Shown: positions 1 through 6,659, counted from the stretch's first letter. The stretch: DNA of 7,048 nucleotides from Burkholderiales bacterium (GCA_947371645.1 CANBQJ010000191.1:1-7048); one strand, 5' to 3'. Made by a program: numbers and translations. The notes: generated from the sequence alone by a model not told the origin.

Positions 1-382
1 TGCGCAGGGCCTGCTTTTCGGTGTCCCACAGGCGCACGGCGGCTTGCGGCACCATGAACTCGTACTGCAGCTGCTCGACCAGGCTGTCGGCCAGCATGGC
101 GTCCTGGTGGCAGAGCATGACGGTGCGGATCCAGCGGTGCAGGCGCTCGGCAATGGCTTCGTTTTCCTGCCCGAAGCGGATCATTTCCATGATGCGGCGC
201 TCCAGGCCTTTGATCTTGTCGCGCAGCATTTCCATCTGGCGCTCTTGCAGCGAGACGGCGCGCTGGCCGTGCGGGCTGGTGAGCTGGATGGCCGACAACA
301 CCTGCGCCTGGCGCTCGAAAAAGCCCGGCGTGTTGATCAGGTAGTTGGAGATCTCTTCTTCGGTGATGCCTTGCAGGGTCAT
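1..382 (-). CDS. DUF484 family protein, N-terminal 127 residues (cut by left window edge)
   Basis: The reading frame starts with ATG at 382-380, ten bases after the dapF stop, and stays open to the left edge. Its first residues are MTLQGITEEEISNYL, followed by a TPGFFERQ stretch, the pattern of the DUF484 N-terminus, where a short helical segment leads into 'P.FF..'. Residues about 45-85 are charged and heptad-like (QERQMEMLRDKIKGLERRI), which suggests a coiled coil. After that, a GAF-like domain begins (LVEQLQYEFMVPQAAVRLW). The family's biochemical role is not established. It is usually found between dapF and the recombinase gene xerC, so xerC is expected just outside the window. The start has no good Shine-Dalgarno sequence, so translation may be coupled to dapF. 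The family call is from remembered sequence patterns, and the C-terminal half cannot be seen. Confidence 0.85.
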   Translation of the reverse strand, partial: MTLQGITEEEISNYLINTPGFFERQAQVLSAIQLTSPHGQRAVSLQERQMEMLRDKIKGLERRIMEMIRFGQENEAIAERLHRWIRTVMLCHQDAMLADSLVEQLQYEFMVPQAAVRLWDTEKQALR

Positions 383-392
383 GGTGGGCTGT

Positions 393-1268
393 TCAGAGTT
401 CGGGGACGTCGATGTCGCCTTCAAAGACGGTGACGGCCGGGCCGGTCATCAGCACGCTGTGGCCAGGGCCCGCCCAGGAGATGGTCAGCTGGCCGCCGTG
501 GGTGTCGACCAGCACGGTGTTGTCCAGCAGCCCCAAGCGGATGCCGGCCACGACGTTGGCGCAGGCGCCGGAGCCGCAGGCCAGGGTCTCGCCCGAGCCG
601 CGTTCATACACGCGCAGCTTGACGTGGCCGCGGTTCACCACTTCCATGAAGCCGGCGTTGACGCGGCGCGGGAAGCGGGGGTGGTTTTCAATCTGGGGGC
701 CGAGTTCTTCGACCGGGGCGTGCTCGGCGCTCTCGACACGCATCATGGCGTGGGGGTTGCCCATGCCGACCACGGCCACCTCGATGGGGTGGTTGGCCAG
801 TTGCACGGGCCAGAGCTCGCAGCCGTTGACCAGGCGGGGCGTGAGGCCCGTGGTGTCAAAGGGCACGTCTTGGGGCAGCAGGAAGGGCGCGCCCATGTCC
901 ACGGTGACGCGGCCATCGGCCTGCAGCGTGGGCGCGATGACGGCCTTGAGCGTCTGCACGCGGATGGTGGTCTTGTCGGTCAGGCCCTTGTCGTGCACGA
1001 AGCGGGCAAAGCAGCGCGCGCCGTTGCCGCATTGCTCCACCTCGCCGCCGTCGGCGTTCATGATGCGGTAGGTGAAGTCCGTGGCGGGCGCGGTGCCGGT
1101 GGCCGGCTGGCCGGGCTCGACGATCAGGATCTGGTCTGCGCCCACGCCAAAGCGGCGGTCGGCCAGAAAGCGGTATTGCGCCGGGCTCAGCGTGAGCGGG
1201 GCGCGGGTGGCGTCCAGCACGACAAAGTCATTGCCGGCACCGTGCATCTTGGTGAAGTGCAGCTTCAT
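393..1268 (-). CDS. dapF: Diaminopimelate epimerase
   Basis: This 291-residue cytoplasmic enzyme, a usual length for the family, interconverts LL- and meso-2,6-diaminopimelate. The product supplies peptidoglycan cross-linking and is the precursor of lysine. It has the typical N-terminus ([19 protein letters not shown]) and both halves of the two-base active site: Cys80 in the [16 protein letters not shown] motif and Cys231 in [16 protein letters not shown]. The substrate-binding GNPH segment is at residues 170-173. The protein looks complete and active. The start is the only ATG that gives the conserved N-terminus. The 22 bases before it hold no Shine-Dalgarno sequence but do hold TATCAT six bases upstream, so the mRNA may be leaderless. 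A DUF484 gene follows after ten bases, probably in one operon. Upstream lies an unrelated PEP-CTERM gene instead of the lipid A acyltransferase gene expected there in Burkholderiales. Confidence 0.98.
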   Translation of the reverse strand: MKLHFTKMHGAGNDFVVLDATRAPLTLSPAQYRFLADRRFGVGADQILIVEPGQPATGTAPATDFTYRIMNADGGEVEQCGNGARCFARFVHDKGLTDKTTIRVQTLKAVIAPTLQADGRVTVDMGAPFLLPQDVPFDTTGLTPRLVNGCELWPVQLANHPIEVAVVGMGNPHAMMRVESAEHAPVEELGPQIENHPRFPRRVNAGFMEVVNRGHVKLRVYERGSGETLACGSGACANVVAGIRLGLLDNTVLVDTHGGQLTISWAGPGHSVLMTGPAVTVFEGDIDVPEL

Positions 1269-1274
1269 GGGGCG

Positions 1275-1280
1275 ATGATA
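1275..1280 (-). promoter_or_regulatory. Possible -10 element for dapF (leaderless start?)
   Basis: On the minus strand this reads TATCAT, five of six matches to the sigma-70 -10 consensus. It ends six bases before the dapF ATG, so transcription would begin at or next to the A of the start codon. There is no convincing -35 hexamer at 16-18 bases upstream, where the sequence is GC-rich, and no TG extension. The absence of a ribosome-binding site before dapF fits a leaderless transcript. The match is short and could be chance. Confidence 0.25.
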
Positions 1281-1292
1281 CGCGTGCCATGA

Positions 1293-1313
1293 AGCCCTCC
1301 CCGGGGCGGGGCT
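1293..1313 (-). terminator. Possible terminator hairpin after the PEP-CTERM gene
   Basis: A 21-base near-palindrome begins at the last base of the PEP-CTERM stop codon. In DNA terms nine of ten positions pair, counting one G-T as a pair, with one C-C mismatch; the centre is CCCC/GGGG. On the minus strand it is followed by only two T residues, so it lacks the U tract of a strong intrinsic terminator. It could attenuate read-through into dapF. A full palindrome cannot fold all the way to its centre in RNA, so the usable stem is about 5-7 pairs. Confidence 0.35.
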
Positions 1314-2170
1314 CAGGCCCTGCGGCGCGCCACGCCCATCAGGCCGACCAGGCCCAGGCCCATCAGCATCAGGGTGGAGGGCTCGGGCACCACGGCCACC
1401 GACACCGACGCCCAGATCCCGTCGCGGCTGATGGGGGTGGTGAACGCGTGGGTGCCGCTGGTGATGGTGCCGTCGGCGTTGAAGATCGCCACCGGGCCAG
1501 AATAGCCCGAGACCGGCGTGTAGACGGTGGACAGGCTGAGCACATAGGCGCCTGCCGCCAGGTGGGTGATGCCGTCGGCGTCGGCGCTGGGCACGGGCAT
1601 GAACAGGCCGGGCGGCATGTAGCCACCGGTGTCGATGGCGCCCACCACGTAGCCGTAGGCGCGTTGCAGGCCCACCGAGTTGCTGAACGTGCCGCTGGTG
1701 TCGTAGAAGGTGGGTTGCGGGCCCGCGCTGCTGCTGATGCGCACGTCGGTGGCGCTGTCCAGGTAGAAGGAGATGGACGACTGGATCGAGACCTTGCCCG
1801 ACACCGTCAGCACGTCGTGCAGGGTGGGCGTTTGCTGGTTGAAGATCAGGCTGGCGGCGCTGTCCAGGCTCAGGGTGTTGTCGCTGATGGTGGAGTGCAG
1901 GGCGCCCTTGGCGGAGACCGAGAAGTCGTTGCTGACTTTGGCTTGCGCGGTGATGCCCTGGCTGACCAGGTCAGTGGTGAAGCTGGCTGCGTTCGAGTCG
2001 GTCTGGGTGGCCGGGTCAATGGCCTCCACCGCGGTGCCCGTGAAGGTGCTGGTGGCGTTGACCAGGATCAGCGAGCGGGTCTCGGTGACGGTGAACTGCG
2101 CGTGGGCAACGAGGGGTGCGGCCAGGGCCAGGGTGGGCGCCAGGAAAACGGCGGACAGGCGTGTGCTCAT
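1313..2170 (-). CDS. PEP-CTERM sorting domain-containing secreted protein
   Basis: The product is a 285-residue exported protein of unknown function. Residues 1-24 form a Sec signal peptide with a clear AHA cleavage site before Gln25. The middle (25-250) is rich in Ser, Thr, Val and Gly, has no cysteine anywhere, and looks like a beta-rich extracellular domain that I do not recognise. The C-terminus is a textbook PEP-CTERM signal: VPEPST at 261-266, a hydrophobic helix at about 267-280, and a basic ARRRA tail. In this family the tail is recognised by an exosortase, a membrane protease-like enzyme, and substrates go to the cell surface or the exopolysaccharide matrix. No exosortase gene is in this window. 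The start is set by a strong AAGGAGG sequence six bases upstream. The gene is divergent from the exported propeller gene, so the two may share control. Confidence 0.93.
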   Translation of the reverse strand: MSTRLSAVFLAPTLALAAPLVAHAQFTVTETRSLILVNATSTFTGTAVEAIDPATQTDSNAASFTTDLVSQGITAQAKVSNDFSVSAKGALHSTISDNTLSLDSAASLIFNQQTPTLHDVLTVSGKVSIQSSISFYLDSATDVRISSSAGPQPTFYDTSGTFSNSVGLQRAYGYVVGAIDTGGYMPPGLFMPVPSADADGITHLAAGAYVLSLSTVYTPVSGYSGPVAIFNADGTITSGTHAFTTPISRDGIWASVSVAVVPEPSTLMLMGLGLVGLMGVARRRA

Positions 2171-2176
2171 GGCGAG

Positions 2177-2183
2177 CCTCCTT
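2177..2183 (-). promoter_or_regulatory. Strong ribosome-binding site of the PEP-CTERM gene
   Basis: The minus strand reads AAGGAGG, a full match to the anti-Shine-Dalgarno core, with a six-base spacer before the ATG at 2170. It is the best ribosome-binding site in the window and fixes this start, which also gives a complete signal peptide. Confidence 0.85.
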
Positions 2184-2233
2184 GAATGTTGTATTGAATC
2201 TGGCCGGGAGTTTAGGTCATCGGCCTGGCCAGG

Positions 2234-2256
2234 TGGCGGGCGCCGGGCCCGCGCCA
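2234..2256. repeat. GC-rich 23-base imperfect inverted repeat
   Basis: Nine of eleven base pairs are complementary around a central G at 2245, with outer arms TGGCG and CGCCA. It lies between the divergent genes, outside any likely leader, so it may be a protein-binding site instead of an RNA hairpin. In DNA this GC-rich, chance palindromes are common. Confidence 0.45.
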
Positions 2257-2273
2257 GGGCCCTTGCTCAGGGG

Positions 2274-2293
2274 GGGCAGATGCAGGTCTGCCC
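2274..2293. repeat. Perfect 7-bp inverted repeat with 6-base loop
   Basis: The arms GGGCAGA and TCTGCCC are perfectly complementary and flank the loop TGCAGG. The repeat sits about 27 bases upstream of the candidate -10 (TATGCT, 2320-2325) of the propeller gene, which covers or abuts its -35 region. An operator is plausible. No known regulator motif is recognised. Confidence 0.5.
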
Positions 2294-2357
2294 GGGTGTG
2301 GCGGCAGCGGCTTGCCAGCTATGCTGACCCCGCACAAGCGTCATCCCAAAATCATTC

Positions 2358-2364
2358 AGAGAGG
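2358..2364 (+). promoter_or_regulatory. Ribosome-binding site of the propeller gene
   Basis: AGAGAGG lies seven bases before the ATG at 2372. It decides the start in favour of this ATG over the in-frame TTG at 2312, which would put 20 charged residues in front of the signal peptide. Confidence 0.7.
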
Positions 2365-2371
2365 TTGCCCC

Positions 2372-4006
2372 ATGCGTTCTGCTGGCTTGAATGGCCCTGC
2401 CCGTGTCTTGTTCCTGGCGGCGGCACTGGCCTGTGCCAGTGCGCCCAGCTGGTCGGCCGTGGACGTGCTGACCCACCGCTACGACAACAACCGCCAGGGC
2501 CTCAACGCCCGCGAGACGCGGCTCACGGCCAGCAACGTCAAGCCCAGCGGCTTTGGCAAGCTCTTCGAGCAGCCGGTGGACGGGCAGCTGTATGCGCAGC
2601 CCCTGATCGTCACGGGCTTGAGCCTGCCGGGCAAGGGCACGCACGACGTGGTTTATGCCGCCACCGAGGCCAACACCGTCTACGCTTTTGATGCCAACAA
2701 CGCCAGCGGCGGCAACGCCAAGCCCCTGTGGCAGGTGAGCCTGGTGGACACGGCCCACGGCGCGGCACCGGGTGCCACCGCCATGGACGCGGCCGAGCTG
2801 GGTGTGAACGACAAGGGCGAGTGGCTGTGCGGCATCCTGGCGCCCAAGATCGGCATCACGGGCACGCCGGTCATCGACCGCGCCAGCAAGACCATGTGGG
2901 TGGCGGCCAAGTCCAAAGAGAATGGCGTCATCGTGCACCGCCTGCACGCGCTGGACATCACCACCGGCGCCGAAAAGCCGGGCTCGCCGGTGGCCATCCC
3001 CGGTGCGCTGGCCATGCCCGAGGCATTTGATGCGCTGTGGCACTTCAACCGCCCGGCGCTGCTGCTCAACCAGGGCACGGTCTACGTGGCCTACGGTTCG
3101 CATTGCGACGGCCTGGAGGTGCACCCTTACCGGGGCTGGGTGTTCTCTTTTGACGCCGCTTCATTGAAGCCCAAGACCGTGCTGCCCATCACCCGGGGCG
3201 ACGGCAGCGCGGGCAGCGTGTGGATGTCGGGCGCAGGGCCGGCGGCCGATGCGGCGGGGCAGGTCTTTGTGGTGTCGGGCGACGGCACGTATGACGGCGT
3301 GCGCGACTTCAGCGACGCCGTGCTCAAGCTGGACCCGCAGACCCTGGCCGTCAAAGACGTGTTCACGCCCGCCGACAACGGCGACATCGACGCGGCCGAC
3401 GAAGACCTGGGCTCGGGCGGTGCGGTGCTGCTGCCTGACCAGGCCGGGCCCAACCCCCACCTGCTGGTGATCGGCACCAAGGATGGCCGCATCAACCTGC
3501 TCAACCGCGACAAGCTGGGTGCCGTGGTGCAGAGCCTGCCCAAGGGCACGCTGGGCGGGCCGGTCTCGTTTGGCGCGGTCAACTGGCTGGGCCTGTTGGG
3601 CTCGCCCACCTGGTGGAACCAGCGCCTGTACTTCTGGGGGTATCAAGACGTGCTCAAGGCCTACACCCTGAGCAATGGCCAGCTGAACCCGACGCCGCTG
3701 AAGGGCAGCGTCACCCACGGCTACCCGGGCACCACGGTGACGGTGTCGGCCAATGGCAATGCGGGCGCGGTGGTGTGGTCCATCAAGCCGGGCGCCAGCG
3801 GGGCGGCCTTGCTGGAAGCCTGGGACGCGCTGAGCCTGGCGCCGCTCTACAGCAGCGACCAGAACGCAGGCGACGACATGGGCGCCTCCGTCAAGTTCAC
3901 GGCACCCGTGGTGGCCAATGGCCGCGTCTACGTGGGGGGTGCCGACCGCCTGGTGGTCTATGGGCGGCGCTTCAAGCTGCTGGGCAAGTGGTGGCCTTCT
4001 TACTGA
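2372..4006 (+). CDS. Exported PQQ-like beta-propeller repeat protein
   Basis: The product is a 544-residue protein predicted to leave the cytoplasm. Residues 1 to about 29 form a signal peptide (basic start, hydrophobic 11-22, cleavage near APS-WSA). Cys21 is not in a proper lipobox. The rest resembles pyrroloquinoline-quinone repeat proteins: an N-terminal block (RYDNNRQGLNARET, 37-50), GQLYAQPLIV at 71-80, and blade-like strands such as VVYAATEANTVYAFD (93-107), HLLVIGTKDGRINLLNRDK (363-381) and RVYVGGADRLVVYG (518-531). GITGTPVID (161-169) and LGSGGAVLLPDQ (346-357) are, from memory, typical of a family found in soil bacteria and Acidobacteria. There is no CXXCH haem site, and the two mature cysteines (153, 245) are far apart, so the adjacent Cys-Cys ring of many quinoprotein alcohol dehydrogenases is missing. 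PQQ binding or enzyme activity is unproven; a structural or adhesive role is equally possible. The gene converges on the MCP gene. Confidence 0.85.
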   Translation: MRSAGLNGPARVLFLAAALACASAPSWSAVDVLTHRYDNNRQGLNARETRLTASNVKPSGFGKLFEQPVDGQLYAQPLIVTGLSLPGKGTHDVVYAATEANTVYAFDANNASGGNAKPLWQVSLVDTAHGAAPGATAMDAAELGVNDKGEWLCGILAPKIGITGTPVIDRASKTMWVAAKSKENGVIVHRLHALDITTGAEKPGSPVAIPGALAMPEAFDALWHFNRPALLLNQGTVYVAYGSHCDGLEVHPYRGWVFSFDAASLKPKTVLPITRGDGSAGSVWMSGAGPAADAAGQVFVVSGDGTYDGVRDFSDAVLKLDPQTLAVKDVFTPADNGDIDAADEDLGSGGAVLLPDQAGPNPHLLVIGTKDGRINLLNRDKLGAVVQSLPKGTLGGPVSFGAVNWLGLLGSPTWWNQRLYFWGYQDVLKAYTLSNGQLNPTPLKGSVTHGYPGTTVTVSANGNAGAVVWSIKPGASGAALLEAWDALSLAPLYSSDQNAGDDMGASVKFTAPVVANGRVYVGGADRLVVYGRRFKLLGKWWPSY

Positions 4007-4034
4007 GGCGCCACCGCCCCGTTCAAGCCCCCGC

Positions 4035-5603
4035 TCAACTTGCGGTGCGGAAGCGCTGCACCGACTGAGACAGCTCCATGGCCTGTTGACGCAGGCTGGA
4101 GGCCGCCGCGGCAGACTCTTCCACGAGCGCGGCGTTTTGCTGCGTCATCTGGTCGAGCTGGGTGACGGACTGGGTGACGTCGCCAATGCCCCGCGACTGC
4201 TGTTGCGTGGCGTCGGCGATTTCACTCATGGCCTCGGTGACGCGGCCGATCGACGAGACGATTTCGGCCATCACGCTGCCGGCTTCGCGCACCTTTTGCG
4301 AGCCCACTTCCACGCGGTCGACCGACTGGCCGATCAGGCCCTTGATCTCGCGGGCGGCTTCGGCGCTGCGTTGCGCCAGGCTGCGCACTTCTGCGGCGAC
4401 CACGGCAAAGCCCCGGCCTTGCTCGCCTGCGCGGGCGGCTTCCACGGCGGCGTTGAGCGCCAGGATGTTGGTCTGGAAGGCGATGCTGTCGATGACGCCG
4501 ATGATGTCGGCGATCTGGCGCGAGGCCTGGGTGATCTGCTCCATCTGGCTGACCACGCTGTTCACCACGTCACCGCCCTGGCTGGCGCGCTGGCTGGCGG
4601 TGTCGGCCAGCATGTTGGCCACGGTGGCCGATTCGGCCGAATTTTCAACCGTCTTGCTGAGCTGGTCCATGGCCGAGGCCGTGTTCTGCAGGTTGGCGGC
4701 CGTTTGCTCGGTGCGGTTGGACAGGTCCTGGTTGCCGGCGGCGATCTCGGTGCTGGCGGTCAGCATGCTCTCGGCGGAGTCTCTGACGGCGTCCACCATG
4801 GCGCGCAGCCCGCTTTGCATGTCGGCCAGGGTGCGCATGAGGTGGGCCATCTCGTCGCGGCCCTGGGTGTCCACATGCTGGGTCAGGTCGCCCTGCGCAA
4901 TGGACTGGGCGATGGCTTCGGCGCGGGCCAGGGGCCGGGTGATGGAGACGATGGTCAGGCCCATCAGCGGCAGGAAGATGACGCCGGGGCTGAGCAGCAG
5001 CGACCACAGGATGAAGGTCGACAAGGTGGTGCTGCGGTCAACCTGGTCGCGGCGGCTGTCGGCCAGGGTGTTGATGTCCTTGCTCAAGGCCAGGGTGCCG
5101 GCTTCGACGGCGTCGGCGGTCTCGCGCGCCGGGGCGGTGGACTGGTAGGCATCGGCCACCGAACTCAGGGCCGAGCTGACGATGAGGTCCAGCGTGGGCG
5201 AGAGGTCTTTGGCGTAGGCGTCCAGCTTGCTCACCAGGCCATTGACCTTCTGGCGGATGGCCTCGTTGGGCGCCAGCTTCTGCAGGGCCGCCAGCTGGGT
5301 GCGGGTGTCGGCCAGCTGCACCTTCCATTGCTTGTCGGCGGCTTCGGCAGACACCGAATCGCCGGCGGCGATCATCACGGCCTTTTCCTGGCTGCGCAGC
5401 TGGCTCAGCGACAGCGACAGCTGGGCCATGGTCTGGGTGGCGGCAAATTCCTGCGTGGCAAAGCCGTCGAACTCACCTTTGAGGCCATACAGCTGCCAGC
5501 TCATCACGCCGCCCACCAGGCAGCCGATGCCCACCACCAGGGCCATGCAGGCCAGCAGGCGGGAACGAATGGAAAAGCCCCGCAACCACATCATCCAGGC
5601 CAT
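4035..5603 (-). CDS. Methyl-accepting chemotaxis protein (transmembrane chemoreceptor)
   Basis: This 522-residue inner-membrane receptor passes periplasmic signals to CheA/CheW and so to the flagellar motor. Order of parts: transmembrane helix 1 at about 15-36; a helical periplasmic sensor of about 160 residues (37-195), probably a four-helix bundle; transmembrane helix 2 at about 196-221; HAMP at about 222-272; then the long signalling coiled coil. The hairpin tip is intact (VEAARAGEQGRGFAVVAAEVR, residues 387-407). Aligned from memory to E. coli Tsr, Gln300, Gln314 and Glu496 fall on methylation sites, while two further sites carry Asn307 and Arg505. The protein ends in RFRTAS, about 26 residues beyond the last helix motif, with no NWETF-like tether for CheR/CheB. 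The start has GAGGAG ten bases upstream and a sigma-28-like promoter further back. The ligand is unknown. Only 28 bases separate its stop from that of the propeller gene, with no clear terminator between them. Confidence 0.96.
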   Translation of the reverse strand: MAWMMWLRGFSIRSRLLACMALVVGIGCLVGGVMSWQLYGLKGEFDGFATQEFAATQTMAQLSLSLSQLRSQEKAVMIAAGDSVSAEAADKQWKVQLADTRTQLAALQKLAPNEAIRQKVNGLVSKLDAYAKDLSPTLDLIVSSALSSVADAYQSTAPARETADAVEAGTLALSKDINTLADSRRDQVDRSTTLSTFILWSLLLSPGVIFLPLMGLTIVSITRPLARAEAIAQSIAQGDLTQHVDTQGRDEMAHLMRTLADMQSGLRAMVDAVRDSAESMLTASTEIAAGNQDLSNRTEQTAANLQNTASAMDQLSKTVENSAESATVANMLADTASQRASQGGDVVNSVVSQMEQITQASRQIADIIGVIDSIAFQTNILALNAAVEAARAGEQGRGFAVVAAEVRSLAQRSAEAAREIKGLIGQSVDRVEVGSQKVREAGSVMAEIVSSIGRVTEAMSEIADATQQQSRGIGDVTQSVTQLDQMTQQNAALVEESAAAASSLRQQAMELSQSVQRFRTAS

Positions 5604-5613
5604 CTTGTCTGTG

Positions 5614-5619
5614 CTCCTC
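5614..5619 (-). promoter_or_regulatory. Ribosome-binding site of the MCP gene
   Basis: The minus strand reads GAGGAG, ten bases before the ATG at 5603. The spacing is slightly long but acceptable. It supports this ATG over later in-frame methionines at residues 4 and 5. Confidence 0.6.
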
Positions 5620-5673
5620 GTTCGGCATGGGGGTGCCGGCCTGCGGTGCAGACGGTGCCCTCCATCGCCTGAG

Positions 5674-5701
5674 CTATCGGCAGGATCAGGCTGAATCTTG
5701 A
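5674..5701 (-). promoter_or_regulatory. Sigma-28 (FliA)-like promoter of the MCP gene
   Basis: On the minus strand, TCAAGATT (5701-5694) is followed after 12 bases by GCCGATAG (5681-5674). The enterobacterial FliA consensus is TAAAGTTT, 11 bases, GCCGATAA. The match is six of eight and seven of eight, with the spacer one base longer; TCAAG variants are known in other proteobacteria. It faces the MCP gene and would give a leader of about 65 bases. FliA control is usual for chemoreceptor genes, so position and function agree. This places the receptor in the late flagellar regulon by inference. Confidence 0.65.
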
Positions 5702-5719
5702 ATGGCGCAGAACGTGCGT

Positions 5720-5730
5720 TGCGTCACGCA
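5720..5730. repeat. Short perfect palindrome tgcgt-c-acgca
   Basis: This is an 11-base palindrome with a single central base, in the 147 bases between the acyltransferase stop and the MCP start. On the minus strand it lies 20 bases after the acyltransferase stop and just upstream of the FliA-like promoter. No T run follows, so it is a poor terminator. It could be a regulator site or chance. Confidence 0.25.
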
Positions 5731-5750
5731 GCAAGGGCTTGACGCTGACT

Positions 5751-6659
5751 TCAGTACAGGCTGGGCTCGCCTTCGGGGCGGGTCTTGAAGCGCTTGTGCA
5801 CCCAGAGGTATTGGGCCGGTTGCAGCGCGATCTGGCCTTCGATGAAGTGGTTGAGCGCGGTGGTGTCGGCCAGGGCGTCGGCCGTGGGGAAACCGGGCAA
5901 AGGTGGCAAAAAGCGCACGGTCCAGCCGCGGCCGCCAGGCTGCAGTTCGGCGATGACCGGCTGCACCGCCATGTTGAGCATGCGGGCCATGCGCGAAGGC
6001 GCCAGCAAGGTGGCGGCCTGCACGCCAAAGAAGGGCACGAAGGCGGCATCCTGCAGGCCGAAGTCCATGTCGGGCAGGTTGAAGAAGCCGCGACCGGCCT
6101 TGATGGCGCGCAGCAGGGGCTTGATGGAATCGCTGCGCGGGAAGATCTCGGCGTCGCCCAGGCGCAGGCGGCCGCGCTTCATCAGGCGGTCCATCAGCGG
6201 GTTGCTCTGGGCCTGGTACATCGAGGCCCCGGGGCGGCTCTGGCACAGCAGGATGGCGGCGCCTGCCACGTCCAGGCCGACGAAGTGCGGGCACAGCCAC
6301 ATGGTGGCGCGCTGGTGCTGTTGCCATTCGCGTTCGGCCAGGCCGATGTCGCCTTCCACCGTGATCAGCCGCTTGATGCGCGCGGGCGAGGCCCACCACA
6401 GCACGGCGCGGTCCAGCAGGCTCTGGGTGAGCCAGCCGAAATGCTGCTTCAACAGCGCTTCCCGCTCAGGCAGCGGCAGGGCCGGCAGGCAGAGCGCCAG
6501 GTTGCGCAGGCCCACCTTGCGGCGCGAGCCGGCCAGGCGGTAGAGCAGGGCGCCCAAAGCCCGCGCCAGCGCGGCCAGCACCGGCAGGGGCAGCCAGTGC
6601 AGCAGCCACAGCAGGCCCAGAGCAGCGCGCAGGGCGACATCTTTCAGCCAGGCCTTCAT
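5751..6659 (-). CDS. lpxL: Lipid A biosynthesis acyltransferase (LpxL/HtrB family)
   Basis: This 302-residue inner-membrane enzyme is predicted to add a secondary acyl chain to lipid A, using acyl-ACP, in the late steps of lipid A biosynthesis. An N-terminal hydrophobic anchor spans about 10-42. The catalytic HX4D/E motif is intact as His125-Asp130 in CPHFVGLD. Other family blocks are NLPDMDFG (194-201), FVPFFGV (207-213) and the tail QYLWVHKRFKTRPEGEPSLY (283-302), which is very typical. The start at 6659 overlaps the stop of the upstream paralogue by four bases (ATGA), which implies translational coupling; a longer frame to 6725 would run into that gene and lacks support. Which acyl chain and position it uses cannot be told from sequence. 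The symbol marks the family; htrB or lpxM-type naming is possible. Confidence 0.9.
   Translation of the reverse strand: MKAWLKDVALRAALGLLWLLHWLPLPVLAALARALGALLYRLAGSRRKVGLRNLALCLPALPLPEREALLKQHFGWLTQSLLDRAVLWWASPARIKRLITVEGDIGLAEREWQQHQRATMWLCPHFVGLDVAGAAILLCQSRPGASMYQAQSNPLMDRLMKRGRLRLGDAEIFPRSDSIKPLLRAIKAGRGFFNLPDMDFGLQDAAFVPFFGVQAATLLAPSRMARMLNMAVQPVIAELQPGGRGWTVRFLPPLPGFPTADALADTTALNHFIEGQIALQPAQYLWVHKRFKTRPEGEPSLY

Larger units (their letters stand above)
2184..2357. promoter_or_regulatory. Divergent intergenic control region
   Basis: This stretch separates the divergent PEP-CTERM and propeller genes and must hold both promoters. For the leftward gene a weak candidate is ATGACC (2215-2220) and TTCAAT (2193-2198) with a 16-base spacer, four of six matches each; it would give a very short leader. 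For the rightward gene TATGCT at 2320-2325 is a fair -10 with no good -35. Between the candidate promoters lie a ten-base perfect palindrome (cctggccagg, 2224-2233) and two larger inverted repeats listed separately. No open frame here looks coding: a TTG-initiated extension of the propeller gene from 2312 is less likely than the ATG at 2372. Confidence 0.5.

Noticed and set aside
345..1292. 315-residue plus-strand open frame opposite dapF
   Set aside because: It is antisense to a clear dapF, has a composition dominated by Ala, Gly, His and Val, and shows no domain pattern; long antisense frames are expected at this GC content.
1289..2185. 298-residue plus-strand open frame opposite the PEP-CTERM gene
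   Set aside because: Gly/Ala/Arg/His-rich shadow of a gene that has a signal peptide, a PEP-CTERM tail and a strong ribosome-binding site on the other strand.
2312..2371. Upstream TTG start adding 20 residues to the propeller protein
   Set aside because: The extension is polar and basic, would bury the signal peptide, and has no ribosome-binding site as good as AGAGAGG before the ATG at 2372.
2372..2460. Lipoprotein signal in the propeller protein (Cys21)
   Set aside because: The residues before Cys21 are A-L-A, which does not fit the lipobox, and the sequence continues as a normal signal peptide.
4007..4034. Bidirectional terminator between the convergent propeller and MCP genes
   Set aside because: No stem longer than about four pairs and no T run is visible in the 28 bases.
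3918..5672. 584-residue plus-strand open frame opposite the MCP gene
   Set aside because: It mirrors the MCP coding sequence, is dominated by Gly, His, Ala and Leu, overlaps the propeller gene's end, and has no recognisable domain.
5703..5717. Sigma-54-like TGGCGC-N5-GTGC (GG-N10-GC) on the plus strand
   Set aside because: It points into the antisense side of the acyltransferase genes, with no plus-strand gene downstream, and the -12 element is imperfect.
1269..5750. Mobile island with att sites
   Set aside because: No integrase, transposase, tRNA, or direct or inverted repeats were seen at either boundary, and base composition looks uniform by eye.
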